Shown here one piece after another: positions 34,140 to 42,463 of a DNA stretch of 64,000 nucleotides. Source of the stretch: Nonomuraea montanisoli (lineage in GTDB: Bacteria; Actinomycetota; Actinomycetes; Streptosporangiales; Streptosporangiaceae); NCBI RefSeq assembly GCF_013363975.1, contig NZ_JABWGN010000011.1, forward strand, positions 185,588 through 249,587, read 5' to 3'. The position numbers were made by a program, and so were the translations under genes. The notes under the pieces were generated by a model. That model made no database searches. It was given only the letters and a program-made list of their open reading frames with translations, and was not told the DNA's origin. The first letter of the stretch is position 1, and every line of letters begins with the position of its first letter.

Positions 34140-35420
34140 ATGCGCAAGATCGTGGCCCTCCTGGGCGTCGCCGTCGTGGGCGTCGTGGCGACCGGGTGCG
34201 GCGTGCCCGCCCCGCCTCCGGCGCCGGGCGTACTGGGGCGGCAGCAACAGGTCATGGCCGCGTGCATGAAGGGACGGGGCCTGGCGTACACGCCGGCCGC
34301 ACCGGGGACTCCCGCGCCGCCGGCCGCCGACGAGCTGCGCCGCCGCGCGGGCGACCACGCGGCCATGCGCGAGTACCGGGCGCGGTACGGCTTCGGGGTC
34401 TTCGCCGAGCTCGTCCACCCGGCCGATCCGCTCGCGTACGCACCGGAGACGCTTCCGCCGCTGGCGGCCCTGCCGGACGCCGATCCGCTGCTCGCGACGG
34501 CCCCCTCCGAACGGCCCGCCGTCCCCGCCGCCACCCCCACGGGCGCCCGCGTCCCGGAGCCGCCCGCCATCGGCACCCCCACCACGGAGGCGCACGTCCC
34601 CGACGGCCCCGCGGGCACTCATCCGGCCATCGGGACACCCGTCGCCGTCGAGCCCGGCACTCCCCCGGTGAGCGAGCGCGGAACGGACGGCGGCTCCGCC
34701 GACGCGTACGCCGCGGCCACTGTCGAGTGCTACGTCAGCGCCGTCAGGCAGACCCTCGGCCGGGACGTCACCGACGCGGCCCACCTGCGCCGGAAGTACG
34801 TCCGGGCGCTCGGGCTGGCCTGGAAGAACGAGCTGGACACCGACCGGGGGCTGATCGCCCTGGCCGAGTCGTACGCCACCTGCCTGACCGGCAAGGGGTA
34901 CGAGGTCGACACCACGGCGCCGACCGAGCTGGCCACGCTGGAGCGCGACCGGTTCGCCGCGCTCAAGGAGAAGCTGGAGCAGGCCGCCACGCGCCGCCAC
35001 AAGGACGGCCAGGGCGAGCGCGGGGACGGCCGGGGCGACCGCAGAGTCGGCCAGGGCGACCTTCGGGACAGCCGTGACGACCTCCGGGGGCCCCGCGACG
35101 ACGCCAGGACCGGCCGCGGCGACGCCGGGACCGGCAGCAGTGACGCGGAGGCGGGCCGTGACGACGCCAGGGCCACCGACGCAAGAGTGGGCCGTGACAG
35201 GCCCGGCGGGCGCGAAGGGGAAGGCCCGTCCTCCGTCGTGGACGTGTCGGCCGAGTCGCCCCCGGCGCTGCCCGCGCGCCTCGCGAAGCCGTACCTGCGC
35301 CGGGAGATCGCCACCGCCCTCGACGACCTGGAGTGCGGCAAGCGGTTCTTCGCCGTCTACCGGCCCAGGCAGGAGGCCGTGGCGGAACGGCTGGCCGCGA
35401 CCTGGGGGCTCGACCAGTAA
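34140..35420 (+). CDS. Repeat-containing lipoprotein of unknown function
   Basis: This 426-residue lipoprotein (lipobox ATGC after MRKIVALLGVAVVGVV) has a Pro/Ala-rich N-terminal half and a conserved-looking helical segment with two Cys (VECYVSAVRQTLGRD; SYATCLTGKGYEVD). About nine degenerate 7-residue repeats rich in Arg-Asp-Asp follow (about residues 290-360), then a short C-terminal domain. A helical-lipoprotein family is visible but I cannot name it. TACCCT (34127-34132) ends 7 bases before the ATG, so it is probably leaderless. It overlaps the convergent ROK gene by 64 bp. Confidence 0.75.
   Translation: MRKIVALLGVAVVGVVATGCGVPAPPPAPGVLGRQQQVMAACMKGRGLAYTPAAPGTPAPPAADELRRRAGDHAAMREYRARYGFGVFAELVHPADPLAYAPETLPPLAALPDADPLLATAPSERPAVPAATPTGARVPEPPAIGTPTTEAHVPDGPAGTHPAIGTPVAVEPGTPPVSERGTDGGSADAYAAATVECYVSAVRQTLGRDVTDAAHLRRKYVRALGLAWKNELDTDRGLIALAESYATCLTGKGYEVDTTAPTELATLERDRFAALKEKLEQAATRRHKDGQGERGDGRGDRRVGQGDLRDSRDDLRGPRDDARTGRGDAGTGSSDAEAGRDDARATDARVGRDRPGGREGEGPSSVVDVSAESPPALPARLAKPYLRREIATALDDLECGKRFFAVYRPRQEAVAERLAATWGLDQ
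34990..35210 (+). repeat. Degenerate 21-bp (7-residue) coding repeats in the lipoprotein gene
   Basis: Roughly nine diverged copies of a 21-bp unit encode heptapeptides such as RGPRDDA, RTGRGDA and EAGRDDA. Length stays a multiple of three, so the frame is preserved. It is only about 520 bp from the much denser ACGTCC repeat in the neighbouring ROK gene, although the unit is different. Confidence 0.65.
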
Positions 35421-36826
35421 CGGTCGCCCGCGAGGACGAGCGCCGCCGCGCCGACGAGCCCGGCGTCCTGGCCGAGCGCGGCGGGCGTCACCCTGACCCG
35501 CCGGGCGAACCCCATCCGGGCGTGCGCGCGCAGCGCCTCCTCCAGCGGCCCGAACAGCGGCTCCCCGGCCTGCGCCAGGCCGCCGCCGACCGTGACGAGT
35601 TCGAGGTCGCACAGGTGCGTGGCGGACGCGATCGCGACACCGAGCGCGTGCCCGGCGCGGCGCATGGCCGCCAACGCCACCTCGTCGCCCGCCCGCGCGT
35701 CCGCAGCGAGCGCCCGCGCGGTCACCTCCCGGTCCTCCCGGTACGGGTGCGCGTCCCGGCGCGTCCCCTTCTCCGGGACGTCCTGAGGACGTACCGGACG
35801 GTCCCCACGACGTCCTCCGGGGTGTCCCTGACGTCCTTCGCCGTCCCCCCGACGTCCTCCGCGTCCCCCAGGACGTCCCGGCACGTCCTCGGGACGTCCT
35901 CCTTCACGTCCGCGACATCCCGCGACCTCCTCAGGTTCTCCTGCACGTCCGGGACGTCCCGCGACGTCCACAAGACGTCCTCCTCCACGTCCGACGGGAC
36001 GCCCCGCGACGTCCTCAGGTGTTCCAGGACGTCCGGCCACGTCCTCCGGATGTTCCTCCCCACGTCCCAGACGTCTCGTGACGTCCTCGGGACGTTCCGC
36101 AGGACGTCCGAGACGTCCCGTCCACTCCCCCGGCGGTCCCTCCACGTCCGCGGGACGTCCTTCTTCGTCGTCGAGACGTCTGCCTCCGTCGCCGGGACGT
36201 CCCGAGAGGTCCGCCGGTACGCCGCCACCCGGGACCCAGCCGCGGGCCAGCGCCCAGGCCGTCAGGGCCGGTCCACGGGCCACCGCCTCCAGGCAGCCAC
36301 GCCCCCCGCACCCGCACGGCGGGCCGTCCACGGGCTCCACGACCACATGGCCGATGTGCCCGGCGTTGCCCGTGCCGCCGTCCACGAGCCGGCCGCCCAG
36401 CACCAGCCCGCCGCCCACCCCGGTCGAGACGACCATGCCCAGCATGTCGCGGGTCCCCTGGCCGGCGCCTCGCCAGTGCTCGGCCACGGCCACGCAGACC
36501 GCGTCGTTGTGCAGGCGTACCGGCACGCCGGGGAACCGCTCGGCCAGCCGGGCGCGCAACGGGAACCCGCGCCACCCCGGGATGTTGAGCGGCGAGACGT
36601 CGCCCGCGGGCCAGCGCATCGGCCCGCCGCACGCGACCCCGACCCCCTCGACCGGCCCGACCCCCGGCGCGACCAGCGACTCCACGAGGCCGACGAGCGT
36701 CTTCCACAGCGTCTCGGCGTCGGCGCCCCGAGGCGTCGCGACGCGCCGCGCCTCCACCACCACCCCGTCACGACCGACCGACCCGGCGGCCAGCTTGCTG
36801 CCGCCGACGTCGATCGCGAGGATCAC
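35357..36826 (-). CDS. ROK-family sugar kinase with a 170-residue repeat insertion
   Basis: ROK kinases phosphorylate glucose or related sugars. The N-terminal lobe is complete: phosphate loop DVGGSK at 6-11, catalytic Asp108 in HNDAV, GHIGH at 157-160 and the zinc motif CGCGGRGC at 171-178 with Glu180. The C-terminal lobe resumes at about residue 368 (VTARALAADARAGDEVAL). Between them, residues 198-367 are low-complexity Arg/Gly/Pro/Asp with PEDVAGRPG-like repeats. A normal ROK protein is about 300-320 residues; this one is 489 and the insert falls in a surface loop, so activity may survive. It starts within the stop of the FIST gene (GTGA) and overlaps the convergent lipoprotein gene. Confidence 0.85.
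   Translation of the reverse strand: MILAIDVGGSKLAAGSVGRDGVVVEARRVATPRGADAETLWKTLVGLVESLVAPGVGPVEGVGVACGGPMRWPAGDVSPLNIPGWRGFPLRARLAERFPGVPVRLHNDAVCVAVAEHWRGAGQGTRDMLGMVVSTGVGGGLVLGGRLVDGGTGNAGHIGHVVVEPVDGPPCGCGGRGCLEAVARGPALTAWALARGWVPGGGVPADLSGRPGDGGRRLDDEEGRPADVEGPPGEWTGRLGRPAERPEDVTRRLGRGEEHPEDVAGRPGTPEDVAGRPVGRGGGRLVDVAGRPGRAGEPEEVAGCRGREGGRPEDVPGRPGGRGGRRGDGEGRQGHPGGRRGDRPVRPQDVPEKGTRRDAHPYREDREVTARALAADARAGDEVALAAMRRAGHALGVAIASATHLCDLELVTVGGGLAQAGEPLFGPLEEALRAHARMGFARRVRVTPAALGQDAGLVGAAALVLAGDRYWSSPQVAASRSATASCLGR
35726..36235. repeat. ACGTCC-rich minisatellite inside the ROK kinase gene
   Basis: Over about 440 bp (35770-36210) the hexamer ACGTCC occurs about 23 times on the plus strand, spaced mostly 9-13 bases, often as GGGACGTCC or GCGACGTCC, with decayed copies (ACGTCT, ACGTTCC, ATGTTCC) between. 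GACGTC is self-complementary, so both strands carry it. The kinase frame and at least two other frames stay open throughout. Unit length is irregular, unlike a CRISPR array or a simple tandem repeat. Confidence 0.9.
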
Positions 36827-38010
36827 GCGTCGCCCGTCGCCCCCGACGAGAAGACGAGCACCGACGCCGTGAAGCCGTGCACGTGGTTGTGCCCGCCGAC
36901 CGGTCCCACCTCCCCCGCCGCGAAGAAGCCGGCCATGCCGATCGGGCCCAGCGTCTCGCGCAGCGCCACCGGGTCGTGGTCGGCGCTGCCGAACATGGCC
37001 GAGCCCCGCCCGTTGCAGGAGAACAGCAGCGCCCCGTCCGCCTGCCCGAACTCGGCCTTGTGCGCGTCGAGCAGGTCGTACAGGTCCTCGTCGGCGGTGG
37101 CGGCGTCGCGCACCTGGAAGCGGACGGTACGCCCGACCTCCACGATGTCGCCGATGGCCACGGCCTCGCGCTCCGGGTCGATGCCGATCACGCCCCGGAT
37201 GAGGAAGTCGCCGCGTTCGTGGCGCTCGGCGTACTCGTCGATGGCGATCCCGATCTGCAGGCCGGCGGCCACCAGCTCGCGGTCGTCCTCGTCCAGCTCG
37301 CTGACGATGTCCTCCAGGCGGGCCAGCGCGGGCTGCCCGGCGAGCTCCAGCAGGAGGTTGTCCTCGGCGCGAGTGACGACCATGGACGGCCCGATCGGAC
37401 GGCAGCCCTGGCTGACCACCGTGCGGATGCGCACGGGGCCGCTGAGCACGACGCCGATCGCGCCCTCGGTGTAGACCTCGCCGTCGGCGAACAGCCGGAC
37501 GGAGCCGCGCCCCCCGACGCCGTTGGCCAGGCCGCCGATCAGCGGGAGGTCGCCGAGCACGTCCGCCGAGCGCTCGACGAACGCGTCGGTGGGGAACGAG
37601 TAGGGGTCGGCGAGCAGGATCGCCACGTGGTCGTCGGGGTTGCGGTCCGGCAGGCCGACCACCACGAACCGGTCCTCGGCGTTCAGGGTCTCCAGCGCGA
37701 AGGTCGTCAGCCGTGCCTCCCCGAGCGTGGCCGCCCAGGCGCTCACGGAGGGCGTCAGCTCGACCCCCTCCCCGCCGCCGATCACTCCCGTGGCGCTGCA
37801 GCCGATCACGTGCGCTTCGGGGGCGAGCGCCATCGCCCGCTGCCCGGCTCTCGCGACGTCGTCGGGGTCGTCGCCGCAGATGAAGAAACAGACCAGGTCG
37901 GCCTGCTCGCCGAGTCGTGACAGCGCCTGCCCGACGGCGCGCTCGGCGATCTCCTCAAGGTCCGCACCCACGGCGAGGCCGTCCGCGAAGCGGCTCGTCA
38001 TCAGGGCCAC
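36823..38010 (-). CDS. FIST-domain sensory protein
   Basis: This protein of about 395 residues consists of an N-terminal FIST domain (about residues 5-200; VIGCSATGVIGGGEGVE, LIGGLANGVGGRGSVRLF) and a FIST_C domain (about 205-370; ALLFSCNGRGSAMFGS, GMAGFFAAGEVGPVGGHNH). FIST modules are thought to bind small ligands such as amino acids; here they stand alone with no attached output domain. GTG at 38010 has GGAGG eight bases before it; ATG at 38001 is an alternative. The stop overlaps the ROK kinase start, so the two form an operon. Confidence 0.9.
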   Translation of the reverse strand: MALMTSRFADGLAVGADLEEIAERAVGQALSRLGEQADLVCFFICGDDPDDVARAGQRAMALAPEAHVIGCSATGVIGGGEGVELTPSVSAWAATLGEARLTTFALETLNAEDRFVVVGLPDRNPDDHVAILLADPYSFPTDAFVERSADVLGDLPLIGGLANGVGGRGSVRLFADGEVYTEGAIGVVLSGPVRIRTVVSQGCRPIGPSMVVTRAEDNLLLELAGQPALARLEDIVSELDEDDRELVAAGLQIGIAIDEYAERHERGDFLIRGVIGIDPEREAVAIGDIVEVGRTVRFQVRDAATADEDLYDLLDAHKAEFGQADGALLFSCNGRGSAMFGSADHDPVALRETLGPIGMAGFFAAGEVGPVGGHNHVHGFTASVLVFSSGATGDA

Positions 38011-38172
38011 GCTTCCCGCCTCCCTCGGCAGCTCCAAGTTCCCTAGGCTCCGATTCTCCCCACTAAAGGAACAAGCACGCACACAACGCGTCACTCAATC
38101 CTCAAGATCCGTAATCTGCGCCGGACGCGAAACCTCTGCCGCATTCGTGCCGGGCGACGTAGTCTCGATCCC

Positions 38173-39564
38173 GTGCATCAGCCTCTAAATGTCCGCGAGT
38201 TGCGAGAAAGCGGTCACGTTCATCGCACCGTGAAAGCAGAGGTCCGCGAGAACCTGCTGGCCAGGCTGAGGGCGGGCGAGCCCCGCTTTCCAGGCATCGT
38301 GGGCTTCGACGAAACCGTCCTGCCCCACCTCGAGCGGGCTCTGCTCGCCGGGCACGACCTGGTCCTCCTCGGTGAGCGCGGCCAGGGCAAGACCCGGCTG
38401 ATCCGCACGGTGACCGGGCTGCTCGACGAGTGGACCCCGGTCGTCGAGGGCTGTGAGATCAACGACCACCCGTACGCGCCGGTCTGCACGCGCTGCCGGT
38501 CCCTCGCCGGGGAGCTGGGCGACGAGCTGCCCGTCGCGTGGAAGCACCGGGACGAGCGCTACGGCGAGAAGCTCGCGACCCCCGACACGTCCGTGGGCGA
38601 CCTGATCGGCGACGTCGACCCCATCAAGATCGCCGAGGGGCGGCGGCTGGGCGACCCGGAGACCGTCCACTACGGGCTGGTGCCGCGCACCAACCGGGGC
38701 GTCTTCTCCGTCAACGAGCTGCCCGACCTGGCCGAGCGCATCCAGGTCGCCCTGCTCAACGTGCTGGAGGAACGCGACATCCAGGTACGCGGCTACAACC
38801 TGCGGCTCCCCCTGGACGTCCTGCTCATCGCCAGCGCCAACCCGGAGGACTACACCAACCGCGGCCGGATCATCACGCCGCTGAAGGACCGGTTCGGCGC
38901 GGAGGTGCGCACCCACTACCCGCTGACGGTCGAGGACGAGCTGGCGCTGATCCGGCAGGAGTCGATGCCCGACATCGGGGCCGACGTGCCGGAGCACCTG
39001 GTCGAGACCATCGCCCGGTTCACCCGCCTGGTCCGCGAGTCCACCTCCGTCGACGCCCGCTCGGGCGTCTCGGCGCGCTTCTCCATCGCCGCCGCCGAGA
39101 CCGCGGCCGCCTCCGCCGTGCGCAGGGCCGCGATCACCGGCGAGGAGCGGCCGGTCACCCGGGTGTGCGACCTGCCGTGCGTCGTCCACAGCCTGCGCGG
39201 CAAGGTGGAGTTCGAGGTCAGCGAGGAGGGCAGGGAGACCGAGATCCTCGCCCACCTGCTGCGCCGGGCCACGGCCGAGACGTTCCGGAGCCGGCTGGGC
39301 GGGATGGACCTGTCGGCGCTGACCGACAAGTTCGCCCAGGGCAACCAGGTGGAGTCCGGCGAGCTGGTGCCGGCCGGCGAGCTGCTGCACCGCATCGGCC
39401 CGGTCGAGGGCCTCGCCAAGATCATGTCGCGGCTGGGCATGGGCGAGGGCGAGGAGTCGCCGGGGCACGCCGCGGCGGCGCTGGAGTTCGCCCTGGAGGG
39501 CCTGTACCTCATGCGCCGGCTGTCCAAGGACGACCTCGACGGGATGACCGTCTACCGGACGTGA
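38173..39564 (+). CDS. MoxR/ChlI-like AAA+ ATPase
   Basis: This 463-residue AAA+ protein resembles the magnesium-chelatase I subunit and MoxR groups. Walker A is GERGQGKT (67-74), the arginine-finger/Walker B region lies around RTNRGVFSVNELPDL, and sensor 1 is LLIASANPEDYTNRG. A four-Cys/His cluster (CEINDHPYAPVCTRC) may bind zinc. Such ATPases work with a VWA protein, encoded at 40475, to remodel or metallate a client. No ribosome site is seen; TAGTCT (38160-38165) lies 7 bases before the GTG, so the mRNA is probably leaderless. Confidence 0.88.
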   Translation: MHQPLNVRELRESGHVHRTVKAEVRENLLARLRAGEPRFPGIVGFDETVLPHLERALLAGHDLVLLGERGQGKTRLIRTVTGLLDEWTPVVEGCEINDHPYAPVCTRCRSLAGELGDELPVAWKHRDERYGEKLATPDTSVGDLIGDVDPIKIAEGRRLGDPETVHYGLVPRTNRGVFSVNELPDLAERIQVALLNVLEERDIQVRGYNLRLPLDVLLIASANPEDYTNRGRIITPLKDRFGAEVRTHYPLTVEDELALIRQESMPDIGADVPEHLVETIARFTRLVRESTSVDARSGVSARFSIAAAETAAASAVRRAAITGEERPVTRVCDLPCVVHSLRGKVEFEVSEEGRETEILAHLLRRATAETFRSRLGGMDLSALTDKFAQGNQVESGELVPAGELLHRIGPVEGLAKIMSRLGMGEGEESPGHAAAALEFALEGLYLMRRLSKDDLDGMTVYRT

Positions 39565-39627
39565 ACATCTGTGGCCTCTCCCGCGTCAGAGTGGATGATC
39601 CAGCACTCTGACCCGGGGGACCATCCC

Positions 39628-40446
39628 ATGCGCCTGCTCGCCCACGCCACAGCCCTGGCCCTGTGCGCCCTCCTCTGCGCGCCCGCGATGCCCGCCGCCG
39701 CCAGCGCGCGCGCCGACACAGCCGCACAGGCGGGGGCGACCGCACGAGCCGACACGACCGCACAGGCGGGGACGACCGCACGAGCCAAGACGGAGGTCGT
39801 GTTCGGCTACGCCTGGGCCGACGGCGCCGGCACCCTGCGCGTCACGCCCCGCGCCGCCGCGTACCGCAAGCCGCTGCACCGCTTCACCGCCCTCGCCGGC
39901 GCCCGGCCGCTCCGGCTCGCCTACACCGGGGCCGCCTACCGCCGCGTCACCGTGGCCTGCGACCTCAAGGAGACCGAGGGCCAGGTCGCGATCGACCGCC
40001 AGGGGCGCGGCACCACCCGGTGCACCCCGGACGACCTGGCCGACAGCCTGCGGCGCGGCCCGGTGCCCGTCCGCGTCGAGCACCGCGACGGCCGGGCGGT
40101 CACGGTCAGCGAGGTCCTCGCCCAGCCGTCGCCGTCCCGGGTGGTGCGGGGCACGCTCCGCCGGGCGGGGGACTCGGCCGTGCTGTTCACCCGCGCCGGC
40201 CGTACCGTGTGGCTCGGCCGCACCGGGGCGGTGTCGTTCAGCCGCGTGACGCGGAGGTGCGGTGACGGGTGGCTCGCCGGCGCCCCGGTCAACGCCGACC
40301 GCAATGGCCTCGGCCGCAAGGCGTGCACGGCGGCCGACCTGGACAAGGCGCTCAAGGGCGCCGGGCACCCGGTGGCGGTCCAGGTCGACTACGTGCCGAT
40401 CACCGAGGAGGTCCAGCAGGTCTGGGAGGTCTACGGGGACGCGTGA
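39628..40446 (+). CDS. Secreted protein of unknown function between AAA+ and VWA genes
   Basis: This 272-residue protein has a signal peptide (LLAHATALALCALLCAPAMP AAA) and then a 24-residue Ala/Thr-rich tandem repeat. Two similar domains of about 90 residues follow, each with a Cys pair (VTVACDLKETEG ... TTRCTPDDLAD; RRCGDGWLAGAPV ... RKACTAADLDKAL). The matching CTPDDLAD/CTAADLDK ends show an internal duplication. I do not recognise the family. GGGGGA precedes the ATG. Its location inside the ATPase/VWA pair hints at a functional link, unproven. Confidence 0.75.
   Translation: MRLLAHATALALCALLCAPAMPAAASARADTAAQAGATARADTTAQAGTTARAKTEVVFGYAWADGAGTLRVTPRAAAYRKPLHRFTALAGARPLRLAYTGAAYRRVTVACDLKETEGQVAIDRQGRGTTRCTPDDLADSLRRGPVPVRVEHRDGRAVTVSEVLAQPSPSRVVRGTLRRAGDSAVLFTRAGRTVWLGRTGAVSFSRVTRRCGDGWLAGAPVNADRNGLGRKACTAADLDKALKGAGHPVAVQVDYVPITEEVQQVWEVYGDA
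39712..39783 (+). repeat. 36-bp tandem repeat, two copies
   Basis: Copies at 39712-39747 and 39748-39783 differ at only a few positions and encode ADTAAQAGATAR and ADTTAQAGTTAR just after the signal peptide of the secreted protein. The frame is preserved. Confidence 0.9.
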
Positions 40447-40474
40447 GCGGGCTCGTAGGGGTTAGCGTGGGTCC

Positions 40475-42445
40475 GTGATGGCCTACCGCTATGGCGAGTA
40501 CCACGACGGCCCCGACCCCCTGGCCCCGCCGTACGACGTGCGGGCGGCGCTGGACGAGATGGGCGACGCCATCCTGTCCGGCTCCACCCCCGTCCACGCC
40601 CTGCGTGACCTGCTCAAGCGCGGCCTGCCCGGCGCGCACGACCGCAACGGCCTCGACGACATGCTGCGCGAGGTGCGCCGCCGCCGCCGCGAGCTGCGCG
40701 AGAGCGGCCGCCTCGACGGCACCCTCGAACAGGCCCGCGCCCTGCTCGACAAGGCCATCGGCCAGGAGCGGGCCGAGCTGTTCCCCGACCCGTCCGACGA
40801 CGCGCGGCTGCGCGAGAGCGAGCTCGACGCGCTGCCCGACGACACGGCGAGCGCCATCCAGGAGCTGAGCTCGTACGAGTGGCGCTCGGCCGCCGCCAGG
40901 CGGACGTTCGAGGAGCTGCGCGACCTGCTGCGGCGCGAGGTGCTCGACAGCCAGTTCCGGGGGCTGCGCGACGCGCTGGCCGCCCCCGACCCGGCGGCCA
41001 TGGAGCGGGTCCGGCAGATGATGGCCGACCTCAACGACATGCTCGACAAGGACGCCAGGGGCGAGCACACGCAGGCCGACTTCGACGCGTTCATGGACAC
41101 GTACGGCGACCTGTTCCCCGAGCACCCGCGCGACCTGGAGGAGCTCGTCGACATCCTGGCCCGCCGCGCCGCCGCCACGCAGCGCATGCTGGCCTCGATG
41201 ACGCCCGCCCAGCGCGAGGAGCTCAACAACCTCATCAACCAGACGCTCGACCAGGCGGGGCTGTCCGACCAGATGCGCCGGCTCGGCGAGTCGCTCTACG
41301 CCCGCCGCCCCGACCTGGCCTGGAACACCCCCGAACGGCTCAGCGGCGAGGAACCGCTGGCCATGGGCGACGCCGTCTCGGCGCTGGAGGAGCTGGCCGA
41401 CCTGACGCGGCTGGAGTCGGCGCTGCGCCAGGACTACCCGGGGGCTCGGCTCGACGACATCGACGAGGCCGCGGTCCGGCGGGCTCTCGGCCGCTCGGCG
41501 GTGGACGACCTGGAGGCGCTGCGCCGGATCGAGCGCGAGCTGGAGGAGCAGGGCTACCTGCTGCGCCGCAGGGGCAAGCTGGAGCTCACCCCCAAGGCGG
41601 TGCGGCGGCTCGGCGAGACCGCGCTGCGCCGGGTGTTCTCCTCGCTGGACGCGGGGCGGCGCGGCGACCACGACCAGCGCGACGCGGGCGCGGCGGGCGA
41701 GCTGACCGGCTCCTCGCGGCCGTGGCGCTTCGGTGACGAGCAGCCCATCGACGTGGTGCGCACGCTCGTCAACGGCGTCCGCAACGGCGGCCTGCGCCGG
41801 ACCGAGGAGACGACCGGCTCAGCGGTGCGGCTGTCGGTGGACGACTTCGAGGTGGCCGAGACCGAACGGCGCAGCGCCGCGGCCGTCTGCCTGCTGGTCG
41901 ACCTGTCGTACTCGATGGCGCTGCGCGGCACCTGGGCGGCGGCCAAGCAGACCGCGCTGGCCCTGCAGGCGCTGGTGGCCTCGAAGTTCCCGCAGGACGC
42001 CGTGCAGATCATCGGGTTCTCCAACTACGCCCGCGTGCTGCAGCCGGACGAGCTGGCGGGCCTCGACTGGGACATGGTCCAGGGCACCAACCTGCACCAC
42101 GCGCTGCTCATCGCGGGCCGCCACCTCGACCGGCACCCCGACTTCGAGCCGGTGGTGCTGGTGGTCACGGACGGCGAGCCGACGGCGCACCTGATGCGCA
42201 ACGGGCACTCGGCGTTCGAGTGGCCGCCCTCGGCCGAGACGCTGGAGCTGACGCTGGCCGAGGTCGACAAGATGACCAGGCGGCGGGCGACGCTCAACGT
42301 CTTCATGCTCGCGGCCGACGAGCGGCTGCAGGAGTTCGTGGACGAGGTGGCCCGCAGGAACGGCGGCCGGGTCTTCTCCCCCAGCGCCGAGCGGCTCGGT
42401 GAGTACGTGGTCAGCGACTTCCTGCGGCTGCGCCGGGCCCGCTGA
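40475..42445 (+). CDS. VWA-domain protein, partner of the AAA+ ATPase
   Basis: This 656-residue cytoplasmic protein has a long helical N-terminal region (about 450 residues, many Arg/Glu/Asp) and a C-terminal von Willebrand A domain with an intact metal site: Asp476-L-Ser-Y-Ser480, Thr in GTNLHHAL and Asp in VTDGEPTAH. It resembles the D-subunit-like partners of MoxR/ChlI ATPases. GTG 40475 and ATG 40478 are adjacent. TAGCGT (40463-40468) ends 6 bases before the GTG, so it is probably leaderless. The stop codon lies inside a hairpin shared with the convergent gene. Confidence 0.88.
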   Translation: MMAYRYGEYHDGPDPLAPPYDVRAALDEMGDAILSGSTPVHALRDLLKRGLPGAHDRNGLDDMLREVRRRRRELRESGRLDGTLEQARALLDKAIGQERAELFPDPSDDARLRESELDALPDDTASAIQELSSYEWRSAAARRTFEELRDLLRREVLDSQFRGLRDALAAPDPAAMERVRQMMADLNDMLDKDARGEHTQADFDAFMDTYGDLFPEHPRDLEELVDILARRAAATQRMLASMTPAQREELNNLINQTLDQAGLSDQMRRLGESLYARRPDLAWNTPERLSGEEPLAMGDAVSALEELADLTRLESALRQDYPGARLDDIDEAAVRRALGRSAVDDLEALRRIERELEEQGYLLRRRGKLELTPKAVRRLGETALRRVFSSLDAGRRGDHDQRDAGAAGELTGSSRPWRFGDEQPIDVVRTLVNGVRNGGLRRTEETTGSAVRLSVDDFEVAETERRSAAAVCLLVDLSYSMALRGTWAAAKQTALALQALVASKFPQDAVQIIGFSNYARVLQPDELAGLDWDMVQGTNLHHALLIAGRHLDRHPDFEPVVLVVTDGEPTAHLMRNGHSAFEWPPSAETLELTLAEVDKMTRRRATLNVFMLAADERLQEFVDEVARRNGGRVFSPSAERLGEYVVSDFLRLRRAR

Positions 42446-42463
42446 GAGCCGAGGAGCTCTCAG
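42442..42463. terminator. Bidirectional hairpin containing both convergent stop codons
   Basis: CTGAGAGC-(6)-GCTCTCAG, a perfect 8-bp stem, spans the end of the VWA gene (stop TGA at 42443-42445) and of the minus-strand DUF6292 gene (stop within 42460-42462). Each message would end with its stop codon in the stem. There is no U-tail. Confidence 0.45.

Noticed and set aside
35726..36235. The ACGTCC array as a CRISPR or plasmid-type iteron
   Set aside because: Units are about 6 conserved bases with irregular 9-13 base spacing, no unique spacers, no cas genes and no replication protein nearby.
35333..37474. A 713-codon plus-strand frame through the ROK and FIST genes
   Set aside because: Outside the repeat it is antisense to well-conserved kinase and FIST motifs; within the repeat all frames are open because of the unit composition.
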